Positions 45,861 through 54,988 are shown, numbered from the stretch's first letter. The stretch is 64,000 nucleotides of DNA from Tildeniella nuda ZEHNDER 1965/U140 (GCA_019358895.1 JAHHIG010000018.1:53014-117013), one strand, 5' to 3'. The notes: generated from the letters alone by a model not told the origin. Numbers and translations: made by a program.

Positions 45861-46385
45861 ATGGGCATTTCGTTAGCGATCGTACCGTCTTTTATGCAGA
45901 CCCATCACCGCAGACCTGTCTGCCTCTTGCTCACTTCAACAGATTTGCCTGTCTGGTCAGGCATTGAGACGGTTGGCACACTCTATCAGAAAGATCAGGA
46001 GCAGTTTCATCTGTTAATGACGGAACCACCTGTACGCGATCGTGATTTGTTTATGAGCAGTCAAGACGTAGCAACAGCACCTCCCATCACAACGCCGCGC
46101 TTACTGTGGCTCGACTTTTCGCCCTATCAAGTGATACTGACGATGCAAGGACAGGGGCGGTTTAGCTATCGGCATGTTTGGCGGCGAGGGCTGTATGGGC
46201 TGAGCCGCTACTGGCTACATGACGAAAGTGGGCTGCAAAATGGGCAATTCCAACTGCGTAACTTCACCCGTAACCTCAAGCTAGAAACTCACCCACTCCC
46301 CACGTTTCTACGGGTTGAGTATGAACTGTGGACAGCAAAAATGCAGCTTGGACAGTACGTCCTGAATCTTGAGATTCGCCATTGA
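45861..46385 (+). CDS. Conserved hypothetical protein
   Basis: Protein of up to 174 residues without a recognised domain. The segment RPVCLLLTSTDLPVWSGIETVGTLYQKDQEQFHLLMTEPP and the aromatic-rich SYRHVWRRGLYGLSRYWLHDE suggest a compact cytoplasmic fold with no membrane segment. The start is uncertain: ATG 45861 leaves 18 bp to the divergent aroA start, while ATG 45894 (MQTHHRRPV) would leave room for a promoter and begins nearer the conserved-looking part. Confidence 0.6.
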   Translation: MGISLAIVPSFMQTHHRRPVCLLLTSTDLPVWSGIETVGTLYQKDQEQFHLLMTEPPVRDRDLFMSSQDVATAPPITTPRLLWLDFSPYQVILTMQGQGRFSYRHVWRRGLYGLSRYWLHDESGLQNGQFQLRNFTRNLKLETHPLPTFLRVEYELWTAKMQLGQYVLNLEIRH

Positions 46386-46485
46386 TGGTAGTGATCGGGC
46401 ACGCGAGGCTTTGCCCATTCTATCGTTGGTACTTTTCCCCAACAATCACCTGAGCTGTATGGCAAGTATTTTGAAAGCGCGATCG

Positions 46486-47535
46486 CTACACTAGGTGTAG
46501 CAATGCCTCAAGCAGCGATTGATTTTGCTCATCGGTACCAACCGTAATTCTCAGCTTGTCACTTAAACCAACTTGTTTAAAGTAACGCACCAAAATGCCA
46601 CGCTCCTTTAAAGCGAGATAGATTTGCTCAGCATTACTTTTGGGTGGTTGCGTCAGCAGAAAGTTGGCTTGCGAATCCCACAGGCGAAAGCCTAGTTGTT
46701 TAAGGTCGATCGCTAGTTTGGCTCGCGACACCTTTACTTTCGCAGCGCAAGCATTTTTATAGTCCTGATCGCGCATAGCTGCGGCACCCACTAAGGAGGC
46801 GATCGCGTCAATGTTGTAGCTGTCTTTGACCTTAAACAAACCGCTTAGGAGGGTTGGGTTGGCGATACCGAAGCCAAGTCGTAACCCTGCCAACGAGTAT
46901 CCTTTGGACAACGTACGGGTCACAATCACATTGTCAAATTCTTGTACCAGAGGTAGCGCAGTTTCTTCTGCAAAATCGACGTACGCCTCGTCAACGACCA
47001 ACACTCCTGTCAACGCTGCTGCCAGTTGACGTAACGCGTCAATGGGAACTACATGCCCAGAAGGGCTATTTGGCGACGCAACGAACGTGACTGCACCGTT
47101 GGCAGCAATCAGTTCCGCGATCGGCAAACAGTAGTCTTCTCCGTAGGGAATCTCGATCGTTGCTGCTGGCTGCATCTCAGTCAATGTGCGATAAAGCACA
47201 TAGGTTGGCACAGGATACACGACACTTCGGTTCGTTTCGGCGCAGGTACGAATAATGACATTGAGGACATCATCACTACCGTTACCCACAATCACCCAAT
47301 CCATTGGCACACTCAACGCCGCACTCACGGCTTGCCGAAACTCGCTAGCGTAGGGGTCAGGATAGCGCCGCAACGACTCACCAGAGAGCGTTTGAAGTGC
47401 AGCGATCGCCTCTGGTGAGGGGGGATAAGGGTTTTCGTTTGTGTTCAGCTTGATGATGGTTGCGTCAAGCTTTGGCTGTTCACCGGGAACATAGCCAGTC
47501 ATCGCGTTGATGCTAGGGCGGAAATAGGTAGTCAC
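46486..47535 (-). CDS. hisC: Histidinol-phosphate aminotransferase
   Basis: PLP-dependent class I/II aminotransferase of histidine biosynthesis. Family features are KLNTNENPYPPSPEAI, ESLRRYPDPYASEFRQAVS, GNGSDDVLNVIIRTCAE, SPNSPSGH, VVDEAYVDFAE, the PLP lysine in TRTLSKGYSLAGLRLG, and a conserved LRITVGTDEQN near the end. The start is ambiguous: GTG 47535 gives MTTYFRPSINAM, the usual N-terminus, while TTG 47550 would add five residues. Either start lies within 20 bp of the small membrane peptide gene upstream, which suggests co-transcription. Confidence 0.94.
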   Translation of the reverse strand: MTTYFRPSINAMTGYVPGEQPKLDATIIKLNTNENPYPPSPEAIAALQTLSGESLRRYPDPYASEFRQAVSAALSVPMDWVIVGNGSDDVLNVIIRTCAETNRSVVYPVPTYVLYRTLTEMQPAATIEIPYGEDYCLPIAELIAANGAVTFVASPNSPSGHVVPIDALRQLAAALTGVLVVDEAYVDFAEETALPLVQEFDNVIVTRTLSKGYSLAGLRLGFGIANPTLLSGLFKVKDSYNIDAIASLVGAAAMRDQDYKNACAAKVKVSRAKLAIDLKQLGFRLWDSQANFLLTQPPKSNAEQIYLALKERGILVRYFKQVGLSDKLRITVGTDEQNQSLLEALLHLV

Positions 47536-47554
47536 GGCTGTAGGGGGCAATAGC

Positions 47555-47680
47555 TTATTGAGAGAGAAAACCAGTGATCAAAAGTGGTAAGAGAATCAGC
47601 GCAGACACAATTAAGAGGAGTGTGCCCGCATCAACCTTAACTACGTTTGTTTTAACCACGTTTGTCTTTGGCTTAGGCAT
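47555..47680 (-). CDS. Small single-span membrane protein (41 residues)
   Basis: A short gene. The 41-residue peptide starts MPKPKTNVVKTNVVKVDAGT, with a Lys-rich near-duplicated N-terminus (KTNVVK twice). One hydrophobic segment of about 18 residues follows (LLLIVSALILLPLLITGF), ending LSQ. GGAGG lies 6 bases before the ATG at 47680. The stop is about 5 bp from the hisC TTG or 20 bp from its GTG. The form resembles small thylakoid or plasma-membrane subunits, but it matches none of the known photosystem small proteins that I can recognise. Confidence 0.7.
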   Translation of the reverse strand: MPKPKTNVVKTNVVKVDAGTLLLIVSALILLPLLITGFLSQ

Positions 47681-47806
47681 CTGGAACCTCCAAAGATTCG
47701 ATATACCACCCTAGCCTAAAGGATTGAGGTCTTATTCTCAATGTCTTCTCACTCTCAATGCCTGCTTGTTCTTAATGCCCTGTAAACAGAAAAGCTGATA
47801 GACAGC

Positions 47807-47853
47807 AAAAAGCCCCTGGGCGTCTTTCCTTGTTTCGACTCCAGAGGCTTTTT
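47807..47853. terminator. Terminator-like hairpin between divergent genes
   Basis: The arms AAAAAGCCCCTGG (47807-47819) and CCAGAGGCTTTTT (47841-47853) pair with one mismatch around a 21-base loop. There is a T-run at both ends, so it could terminate in either direction. It is oddly placed, upstream of both the small membrane protein gene (minus) and the gene at 47981 (plus). It may mark the end of a small RNA or a leader attenuator. The sequence ACTCCTCACAC follows at 47861-47871. Confidence 0.65.
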
Positions 47854-47980
47854 GATTCGTACTCCTCACACCCCATAAACATATCACATGGTTGCTTAAG
47901 CTGTCTACACTTGTGACAGAAATGAAAGTGGCGCTATTGTTGAGAGCAGTGGTTAGAACCGTGAACTCACAGCGATCGCT

Positions 47981-48457
47981 ATGAACAAACCGTTGAATGT
48001 TGAGCAGTCGATCGAACTTGCTACTCGCCTTAAGAGCAAAGCTAAAGCGCCCTTTGACAACGCGTATCGTGCTGCTCTAGACACTACAGGTGCAACCTAT
48101 GTACAGGGCTTTCTAGCGATGACTGGTCAGCCTTACAAGCCCCTTGAGCATAGCTGGATTGAATTGAGCGATCGCATGATTGACCCAACGCTGCCTCATC
48201 TCAATCGATCGGCTGAAGCCCTCCACTACTTTCCGGCGCATCGGCTGACTGTAAAGCAACTCAAAGCGGCGATCGAGGAAGCGAAGGAAGACTACCCCGA
48301 AGATGACCCCTTGCCCATCTATGGTGCGTCACCGTACGAGTATTACGGCGATTTGATGCTGGGCGGCAAAGACTACCTGGCAGCCTACAATGCTGCTGCT
48401 GCCAAATGCCAGGACTTAAAACAGACTGGAGCAACTTCAAACGGGTTAGAAGGCTAG
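47981..48457 (+). CDS. Conserved hypothetical protein
   Basis: Soluble protein of 158 residues, predicted mainly helical. It contains VEQSIELATRLKSKAKAPFDNAYRAAL at the N-terminus, a Pro/acid segment EEAKEDYPEDDPLPIYG, and two aromatic turns (SPYEYYGDLM, KDYLAAYNAAAAKC). No family or motif is recognised. The ATG lies 12 bp after an in-frame GTG, with no strong ribosome binding site. It stands alone between a hairpin-containing gap and a prepilin gene. Confidence 0.65.
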   Translation: MNKPLNVEQSIELATRLKSKAKAPFDNAYRAALDTTGATYVQGFLAMTGQPYKPLEHSWIELSDRMIDPTLPHLNRSAEALHYFPAHRLTVKQLKAAIEEAKEDYPEDDPLPIYGASPYEYYGDLMLGGKDYLAAYNAAAAKCQDLKQTGATSNGLEG

Positions 48458-48648
48458 GGGATACCTAAAACCCTTTCAATCATCTCGTTTCTTGAACCTC
48501 AGCGCTCCGTAGCTTACTGAGTATGATTTGTAGGCAGGTTGAGATGTCTCCGTAGTTTTGCTGATTAAATTTACAAAATCGTCCTGGTTTTTACGGTCAA
48601 GGCTGTAAAAAGGATTGAAAGGTTTGGTTGACGCTTGTGGGTTGATCA

Positions 48649-48726
48649 ATGGTTGCGATCGCCTCTGGCTTGATTTGAATCAAGCTAAAGAGTCTGATTT
48701 TTCGTGGGTTGATCGATCGCAACCAT
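48649..48726. repeat. Long-range inverted repeat ATGGTTGCGATCG / CGATCGCAACCAT
   Basis: Perfect 13-bp arms at 48649-48661 and 48714-48726, each next to a GTGGGTTGATC direct repeat (48638 and 48705). It lies in the 318-bp gap upstream of the prepilin gene, which has no other feature I can support. It may form a structured leader or a regulator-binding pair. Confidence 0.75.
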
Positions 48727-48775
48727 GGAAAACACTTAACGCATCCACCTAGAGATTCGACAGGAGCTGTTTTCT

Positions 48776-49300
48776 GTGAAGACTGGTCAAGAAGCGTGGC
48801 TGCTGCGTCATTCTCTGCGGGAACCCGATCAGGGCTTTACCCTACTTGAGGTGACGATCGTGTTGGTAATTAGTGGGATCTTGGCAGCGCTTGCCTTGCC
48901 ATCTTTTCTCAACCAGGCAAGTAAAGCAAAGCAAGTTGAGGCGAAGATGTACCTCGGCACGCTCAACCGGGCTCAGCAAAGATACATACTAGAACATGCC
49001 CGGTTTGCTGAGAGCGTCAACGAGTTGGGCGTTACTCTCCACAACAGTCCAAACTATAGCTACTCGATTCATCTGGATAGTGCCGGTACTCAATACGCTG
49101 TTCACGATGCTAAAACGCTAAGTGCCAACCTGCGATCGTACGTTGGCATGGCAGCAGTAGCCCAAGACAGCGCGGGTAATTCAAGGATAGATACCATTTT
49201 GTGTGAATCTAAAACAGCACAGCAAGGACAGGCTGAGCAACCAATTATTAGTCCTGCTTCGGTAGCCTGCGCCACCAGCACAGAACCTGTAGGTCGATGA
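48776..49300 (+). CDS. Type IV prepilin-like protein
   Basis: Pilin-like protein of 174 residues. A 20-residue leader ends in Gly20, followed by the processed N-terminus FTLLEVTIVLVISGILAALA with Glu at position 5 of the mature protein. This is the prepilin peptidase and methylation site. The rest is a PilA/GspG-like domain with two cysteines (ILCESKT, SVACAT) that could form the C-terminal disulfide loop. The GTG start has AGGAG about 10 bases upstream. It lies apart from other pil genes and may be a major or minor pilin. Confidence 0.9.
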   Translation: MKTGQEAWLLRHSLREPDQGFTLLEVTIVLVISGILAALALPSFLNQASKAKQVEAKMYLGTLNRAQQRYILEHARFAESVNELGVTLHNSPNYSYSIHLDSAGTQYAVHDAKTLSANLRSYVGMAAVAQDSAGNSRIDTILCESKTAQQGQAEQPIISPASVACATSTEPVGR

Positions 49301-49782
49301 AACCCGCTGAGTAGCTGTTAACCTCACATTAATCTGAGTTCGATGAGGAAAGGACTGAGCATAAGCTAGGTGACTAAATTCAGTGATCCAAGCAGTTTTA
49401 TGTCCAGTTTAGAGAATCTCTTCTGCCCTGTTAATCACGTCTGTCAGGGCTTTGAACGTTCTTAGCACCAGCAATTGCTTCCAGCTCATTCAATTCGTTG
49501 TTGAGCACGATCGTTGTGCTTGAGCCTACTGCATAACGATTATGATTGCTTTACAGCAGGCTCGGCGTGGATACGGTGTTGTTAAAAAATGAGCGCTGAT
49601 TGAGAAGGCAATTGACTCACCCAAACCCTTTCAAACTGAGCTTTCTCGCCATCGTAGACTAGTCAATCTTCTAACCCATTTAATGTTCAGAATAGATGAT
49701 TGCCACTAGCCCCAAAAGCATTCGCTGCTTAGCGATCCTGAATCGGCATCTGTGGTTTCCATCCAAACTTAGGTTACTCAAC
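49301..49782. other. Intergenic region after the prepilin gene
   Basis: Convergent gap of 482 bp between the prepilin and glycosyltransferase genes. No reading frame, repeat or clear terminator hairpin was found. Confidence 0.5.
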
Positions 49783-51090
49783 CTAATGCAACATAACAGA
49801 CTGTGTTACTTCTTCAGTCACTTCCGGTATTGACTCAATCTGCCATTGAGCGATCGCCTCTTCAAACACCTCAACAACTCGATCCACTTTAGCGTCCCAG
49901 TCGAGGTAATTAGTCCTCACTCGCTGCTTGCTAGCTTCACCCATTTGCTCACGCAATTCTGGTGATTCTGCTAACCGGATCATAGCCGCTGCTAGACCAT
50001 CCACGAACGCTTCCTTCGTCTCCAAATCCACCAAAATGCCACAGCTTGGATCGGCGTATTGTCCTGGACCTGCCCAGTTAGCCGCAATCACAGGCATTCC
50101 GATCGCCATAGCCTCCAGCATTGCACAGCCACCACAGTCACGGATGGCGGGAACCATGTATACATCGCACTCATGAATCAGTTTTGCAGCTGCATCAAGC
50201 GCCATCCAACCGTGAAAGTTGACCCGATCCTCAATTTTCAACGCTGCCACCTGAGCTTTTGTTGCTTCTAACAGTTCGCCACTACCAATCAGTTCCAGTA
50301 CAGAGTTGGTAGTTTCTGCCACCTGCTTGAACGCTTCTATCAGGTAAGGAATCCCTTTTTGATCGACAAACCGTGCCATGTAGATAAAGCGGGTCGGTTC
50401 GCCAGGTTTCGATGCTTGGCGCTCTGTCGGCTTCCAGATCGATAAATCTACTCCACTTTCAACCACTTCATAGACTTTTCCCTGGTACCCCCACGGCAAC
50501 GCTTTGGCTGTACGGTCATTAGCGACCAGTAGAATATCTGCCCGGAGTTTGCCAGGGATCAAGCGGTTCAGAAGATCGGATATGGCACGTCCAACTTGGT
50601 TTGAGAGCCGATTGAATGATGACTCTAGGTGCTGAAATGCTGGCGGGAATTCCATGCCGCCACACATCGGACCAATGACAACGGGTACGCCAACACCATA
50701 CATGTAGCTGGGTGTTTTGGGCGAAATCGGCGCAGGTTCAAAGACGAGTTGAATGTTAAATTCTTTCACCAACCGCTTAACAACCGGTCGCACCTTAGAC
50801 TGTGTTAGCAGATGAATCACTTGCCCTAAAATTCGATCCTGGATTTGGAACGGTACCAAACCGCCAGAGGCATGAATCAGCGCTTGCAGCCAAGTATCCT
50901 TCACAAAGTGAATTCTTTGAAACACGTTGTCATCCGGGTAACGCTCGCGCAACTCCTCACGAACGCGCTCATGGCAGACCAGCCAAGCATCGACACGACG
51001 CTCATGCAGACGATCGAAGTAGTAGAGAGCCAGAGCCGCTTCTCCACTCATTTTCATGGATGCATTTTCGGCAGCAACAATCACTTTCAT
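49783..51090 (-). CDS. Glycosyltransferase family 4 protein
   Basis: GT-B fold glycosyltransferase of 435 residues, cytosolic or membrane-associated. The C-terminal nucleotide-sugar domain contains RFIYMARFVDQKGIPYLIEAF, LELIGSGEL, VNFHGWM, and the acceptor/donor motif EAMAIGMPVIAANWAGPGQY with its conserved Glu. It is the third gene of an operon with an epimerase/dehydratase and a DegT aminotransferase. It probably adds a modified sugar to a surface polysaccharide or glycolipid. The gap to the preceding gene is 58 bp. Confidence 0.92.
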   Translation of the reverse strand: MKVIVAAENASMKMSGEAALALYYFDRLHERRVDAWLVCHERVREELRERYPDDNVFQRIHFVKDTWLQALIHASGGLVPFQIQDRILGQVIHLLTQSKVRPVVKRLVKEFNIQLVFEPAPISPKTPSYMYGVGVPVVIGPMCGGMEFPPAFQHLESSFNRLSNQVGRAISDLLNRLIPGKLRADILLVANDRTAKALPWGYQGKVYEVVESGVDLSIWKPTERQASKPGEPTRFIYMARFVDQKGIPYLIEAFKQVAETTNSVLELIGSGELLEATKAQVAALKIEDRVNFHGWMALDAAAKLIHECDVYMVPAIRDCGGCAMLEAMAIGMPVIAANWAGPGQYADPSCGILVDLETKEAFVDGLAAAMIRLAESPELREQMGEASKQRVRTNYLDWDAKVDRVVEVFEEAIAQWQIESIPEVTEEVTQSVMLH

Positions 51091-51148
51091 TCACTTACTT
51101 TCCTTGTTTCCAAGCGTTTCACAAAACTGGATTTGATGACGAACATTA

Positions 51149-52360
51149 TTAAACTCTGGCACTTACCCTGGAGCTAGACACAATGGTTGTCTGGCTCGGT
51201 TTTTGACACCAGTCCGTCACCCTTTCAACCACTCGTTGCACCTCTTCAATCGTCAAGTAGGGATGCATGGGCAGGCTGAGAATCTCTTGGCTGCATTGCT
51301 CTGTAGTCGGTAGCCTACGGTAATCATTAGAAAGCCGTGATTGGTAGGCTGGTTGCTGGTGAACGGGTACTGGATAATGGATGCCAGTGCCGATTTGATG
51401 TTCGCGCAAGCACTGCTGGAGACTGTCACGATCGCTCACCCGCAAAACATACTGGTGATAAACATGAGCGACATCGCCTTGCAATTGAGGCAACTGTAGC
51501 GGCAGACCTGAAAGCTGACGGGTGTACTCAGCCGCAACCCACTGGCGTTGGGAGTTTTCCCAATCGAGACGACGTAGTTTGACCCGCAAAATAGCAGCCT
51601 GTATAGGATCTAACCGGGAGTTCATACCAGCCACATCGCTGATGTACCGCTGCCGCCAGCCATACTGCCGCTGCACAGCCATCTCCTCAGCCAGTTTGGC
51701 ATCATTGGTAACCACAATGCCAGCATCGCCTAACGCGCCCAGGTTTTTAGTGGGATAGAGGCTAAAGGCTGCCAGATGCCCCCACGTGCCGACTTTGCGA
51801 TCGTTTAGCATTGCCCCGTGTGCTTGAGCGCAATCCTCAATCACATAGAGTCCGTGGCGATCGGCAAGCGCCATAATAGCTGGCATATTAGCTGGGTGCC
51901 CATAGATATGCACAGGAATGATGGCTTTCAGTTGTCCCATCGCTGGGTTGCTTTGCACGGAGGCGATTGCTGCTTCCAGGCAACGTACATCCATTGTGAA
52001 ACTGATCGGGTCAATATCAACCATGAGCGGTGTAGCACCCACTAGCTCGATCGCTGCCACAGTTGCCACTGCCGTATGAGACACCGTAATCACAACATCA
52101 CCAGAACCAACTCCGCAGGCTCGCAGTCCCACCTCTAGCGCATCTGTTCCATTAGCCACTCCAATGGCATGATTGATACCGATGTAAGCCGCAAACTCCT
52201 GCTCAAAGGCTTCAACTTCCTGCCCAAGAATATAGAAACCACTGTCTAGCACACGCTGAATAGCAGCATCGATTTCAGCCTTGTTCGCTAGATAGCTTGC
52301 CTTTGGATTGGTTTGCAAGATCATCGTTTGCTCATCTTTGGTCATAACATCCTTGGTCAT
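51149..52360 (-). CDS. DegT/DnrJ/EryC1 family sugar aminotransferase
   Basis: PLP-dependent aminotransferase of 403 residues, typical of enzymes that aminate keto-sugars for surface polysaccharides. Features are VLDSGFYILGQEVEAFEQEFAAYIG, GVANGTDALEVGLRACGV, VIEDCAQAHGA, the PLP lysine in AFSLYPTKNLGALGDAG, and GMNSRLDPIQAAIL. The ATG at 52360 overlaps the stop of the upstream epimerase gene in ATGA, implying translational coupling, so the longer frame to 52438 is rejected. The next codons repeat MTKDVMTKD. Confidence 0.93.
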   Translation of the reverse strand: MTKDVMTKDEQTMILQTNPKASYLANKAEIDAAIQRVLDSGFYILGQEVEAFEQEFAAYIGINHAIGVANGTDALEVGLRACGVGSGDVVITVSHTAVATVAAIELVGATPLMVDIDPISFTMDVRCLEAAIASVQSNPAMGQLKAIIPVHIYGHPANMPAIMALADRHGLYVIEDCAQAHGAMLNDRKVGTWGHLAAFSLYPTKNLGALGDAGIVVTNDAKLAEEMAVQRQYGWRQRYISDVAGMNSRLDPIQAAILRVKLRRLDWENSQRQWVAAEYTRQLSGLPLQLPQLQGDVAHVYHQYVLRVSDRDSLQQCLREHQIGTGIHYPVPVHQQPAYQSRLSNDYRRLPTTEQCSQEILSLPMHPYLTIEEVQRVVERVTDWCQKPSQTTIVSSSRVSARV

Positions 52361-53343
52361 AAATAGTGCTCCAGATTTTCTCGATAAAACCGCAATGTTT
52401 TTGCCAAACCATCCTGCAGAAAAACTTGGGGTTTCCACCCGATGATCGACCGAATCAAGCTGTCATCGCTGTAATAATCGCCAATATCAATTCGCTTTCG
52501 CTCGGGTGGAAACTCTCGAATGACAAATTCCCCACCGCCGTTTGCCTCGATTAACGTTTTGGCTGTATCCCGTAGACTGACAACCCGATCGCCACCCAAA
52601 TTAAAGATTTTGCCTTCCGCATCACGACTCATAGCGGTCATTAGCAGTGCATCAACCACATCATCCACATAGGTGTAGTCGCGCAATTGCTCCCCTCCCC
52701 ACACCTCGAAGGGTTTGCCTTCAACTAACAGCCGAATCCAGATTCCTAAAAACGTTTGACGGGCATCCTTAATCCGCATACCAGGACCATAGGTGTTTGT
52801 AAGGCGCAAGGCACTAGCGCGGATGCCATAGACATTGTTGTAAAGAATGTGATACCACTCGCCTGCCATTTTGTTGATACCATTCACGTCTACTGGACGG
52901 AGTAAATGCTTTTCATCTACAGGCAGGTAGTCTGGTTTACCGTAGAGTTGGCGGGTACTGGTGAAGACAATGCGAATCGCTGGGTTGTATTTACGACAAG
53001 CTTCTAAAATTGAAAGCTGGGCGCGGCAGTTAATTTCCAGATCAGTAAATGGATCATTCATTGAGTCCAAGTGGCTTGTCTGACCTGCCAAGTTGAACAG
53101 GTAGTCCATTTCTCGGACTAGGTAACGCATGCTGTACTCGTCCCGCACATCCGAGATGTTGACCTTAACTTTGTCTTGAATGTCAGCAACGTTAAATAGA
53201 TTCCCCCCATACTCTGGAATGAGGCTATCGACAATCTGAACCTCTGCTCCTAGCCCAACCAACCGCCGTGCCAAATTGCTCCCAATAAAGCCCATGCCTC
53301 CGGTAATGAGAACCTTCCGCCCAACAAAATAGTCTTTAACCAT
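52357..53343 (-). CDS. NAD-dependent epimerase/dehydratase (extended SDR) with altered active site
   Basis: Extended short-chain dehydrogenase of 328 residues, first in the sugar operon. The NAD motif is ITGGMGFIGSNLARRL, followed by NLAGQTSHLDSM, FTSTRQLYGKP, LRLTNTYGPGMR and FNLGGDRVVSL. The usual Tyr-x-x-x-Lys catalytic pair reads Asn-Gly-Ile-Asn-Lys (NGINKMAGEW), so the tyrosine is replaced by asparagine while the lysine remains. This may be a property of its subfamily. It is related to UDP-glucose 4-epimerase and dTDP-glucose dehydratase; the product is not predictable. Its stop overlaps the next start (ATGA). Confidence 0.9.
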   Translation of the reverse strand: MVKDYFVGRKVLITGGMGFIGSNLARRLVGLGAEVQIVDSLIPEYGGNLFNVADIQDKVKVNISDVRDEYSMRYLVREMDYLFNLAGQTSHLDSMNDPFTDLEINCRAQLSILEACRKYNPAIRIVFTSTRQLYGKPDYLPVDEKHLLRPVDVNGINKMAGEWYHILYNNVYGIRASALRLTNTYGPGMRIKDARQTFLGIWIRLLVEGKPFEVWGGEQLRDYTYVDDVVDALLMTAMSRDAEGKIFNLGGDRVVSLRDTAKTLIEANGGGEFVIREFPPERKRIDIGDYYSDDSLIRSIIGWKPQVFLQDGLAKTLRFYRENLEHYL

Positions 53344-54519
53344 AGTCCAGCCTTAACGTTAAGATTTAGTAAATTCCTACTTGGACGACATCGACGAAAA
53401 CTGAGTTACTGCTGCATACATGCAACGATCGCGCTGTGGTCAGGACGAACACTGGCAAGATGGTATGGTCACATCATCCTGAAGCTGTGGAGCGAATCGA
53501 CGACTGTCTTTGCTAGAGAGATTGCCATGAACGAGCATGAGTTTTTGGTAACCATGTGAGCGGTTGAGTCAAAGGCAGTATCTCTTTGTAAAACCTCTAG
53601 TAAGAGCGATCGCTGGTCACTCCTTAGGTTAAGAAGGAGTATTCAGGTCTCGTTCAATGGTATCAAGCCTGCTGCACAAATCTTTATAACAGCTTGAATA
53701 CTGAAACTTGCGGAAAGGTAATCAAGCAAGATTATCAAATGGGTAAGAAATGATTATGCTTCCACCATTTTCGATGCGTAGTATCAGCTTGGTTGCTATT
53801 ACTGTAGCCTTCCAAAAGTGAATATGCAGCAGTGCTTAGGGTGAGTTTGAGCTGAATCTGGTTAAGGCTGCTGTCTTCGATACGAGGAGAAGCCATACTA
53901 TGCAGGCACATAAGGCTGAAAATGTGATATTTATCACGATCTGAACTTGAATACTCAAACTTGTGAAACCGTGGATTGTTTACTCATTCGTAATGCCGTG
54001 GATTGAGAATTTTTGCAGTAATTTTTAGCAAGAGATTGGCTAGGAATTGAAGTTCGCATAACTTAATGCAGCCAAGAGAAAAACTTCATTAAAGTTAAAA
54101 TTTTGCTTAGCTTAGCTGCCAACTAAACACTCTTTGCGTATTTGTCATGCACACATAATATTCAGGCTACTCTGAGTTTCGACAGACCACAATTGTTTGT
54201 GGTGAACTAAACAGTAATTTTACTCAAGCTTTATTAACTGGATCTCTGACGGTAAGAAAACGCACAGGAAGGCGATCATAGCTTTACAAGTGACCTTGTC
54301 ATTACGGTCGCTGCTATTGGTCTGACAGCCTGTCATGCTCATAGCACTTTGAGAGAACGCTTGATAGAGCGCTAGAAGACTATAGTTCCCCTATAGCTCC
54401 GACAGCTAACATTCGATGCTCATGCCGAGCTATGCCTAACTAGGAGTTAAGGTTCCGGCATTGAGCCGCTCAGCATAGAATGGAAACAGAGGCTTGTTTA
54501 GATCTGAATCTCAGGAGTA
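53344..54519. other. Long region without genes between divergent operons, about 1.18 kb
   Basis: There is no frame of 60 codons until the shadow near 54480. It is A+T-rich in the middle (53900-54260). It contains the promoter regions of the sugar operon (minus) and of the DUF3119 gene (plus). No tRNA, tmRNA, RNase P or SRP RNA signature was recognised. Confidence 0.5.
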
Positions 54520-54909
54520 ATGTCTGTGACCACAACGACTGCTTCAAGCCAGGCGACTGTGCTATCGCCCAGCTACAATTTGCCGATCGCGCTAGTGTCC
54601 TTAGCAGCCCCCTTGCTATTCATACAAGTTTGGGTCAGTCTAGTGACGGCGTTGTTTGGTTTGTTTTTGCTGTTTCAAGCAGCGACCTTACGCCTTTGCT
54701 TTACGGAAACAGCGCTTGATATTGAGCGCGGACAGACGCTAATCCGGCGTTTTCCTTATCATGACTGGCAGAACTGGCGTATTTTTTGGCTACCTATTCC
54801 AGTCCTCTTTTATTTCAAAGAAGTTAACAGCATCCACTTTTTGCCAGTCCTCTTTGATCCCAAAGCGCTACAGACTTGCCTGGATGCTCATTGCCCTCGT
54901 ATTTCCTAA
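54520..54909 (+). CDS. DUF3119 family membrane protein
   Basis: Protein of 129 residues in a family found in cyanobacteria and plastid-bearing eukaryotes. A disordered N-terminus is followed by two close membrane segments (LPIALVSLAAPLLFIQVWVSLV, ALFGLFLLFQAATLRLCF) and a PH-like tail with TETALDIERGQTLIRRFPYHDWQNWRIFWLPIPVLFYFKEVNSIHFLPVLFDP. The function is unknown. It is the first of a conserved DUF3119-DUF3086-plsY cluster, which may tie it to membrane lipid synthesis. GGAG lies before the ATG. Confidence 0.88.
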   Translation: MSVTTTTASSQATVLSPSYNLPIALVSLAAPLLFIQVWVSLVTALFGLFLLFQAATLRLCFTETALDIERGQTLIRRFPYHDWQNWRIFWLPIPVLFYFKEVNSIHFLPVLFDPKALQTCLDAHCPRIS

Positions 54910-54988
54910 GCGCCAGTTGTGAGTTGGTAGATGTTAGGCTCCAGCGCGTTCTAGCTATAACGACCAACAACTTGAATTTGCATTGACT

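Noticed and set aside
47819..47853. TTTCGACTCC-like stretch as the 3' part of a tRNA or tmRNA
   Set aside because: No acceptor or anticodon stem can be built; the sequence is explained by the terminator-like hairpin.
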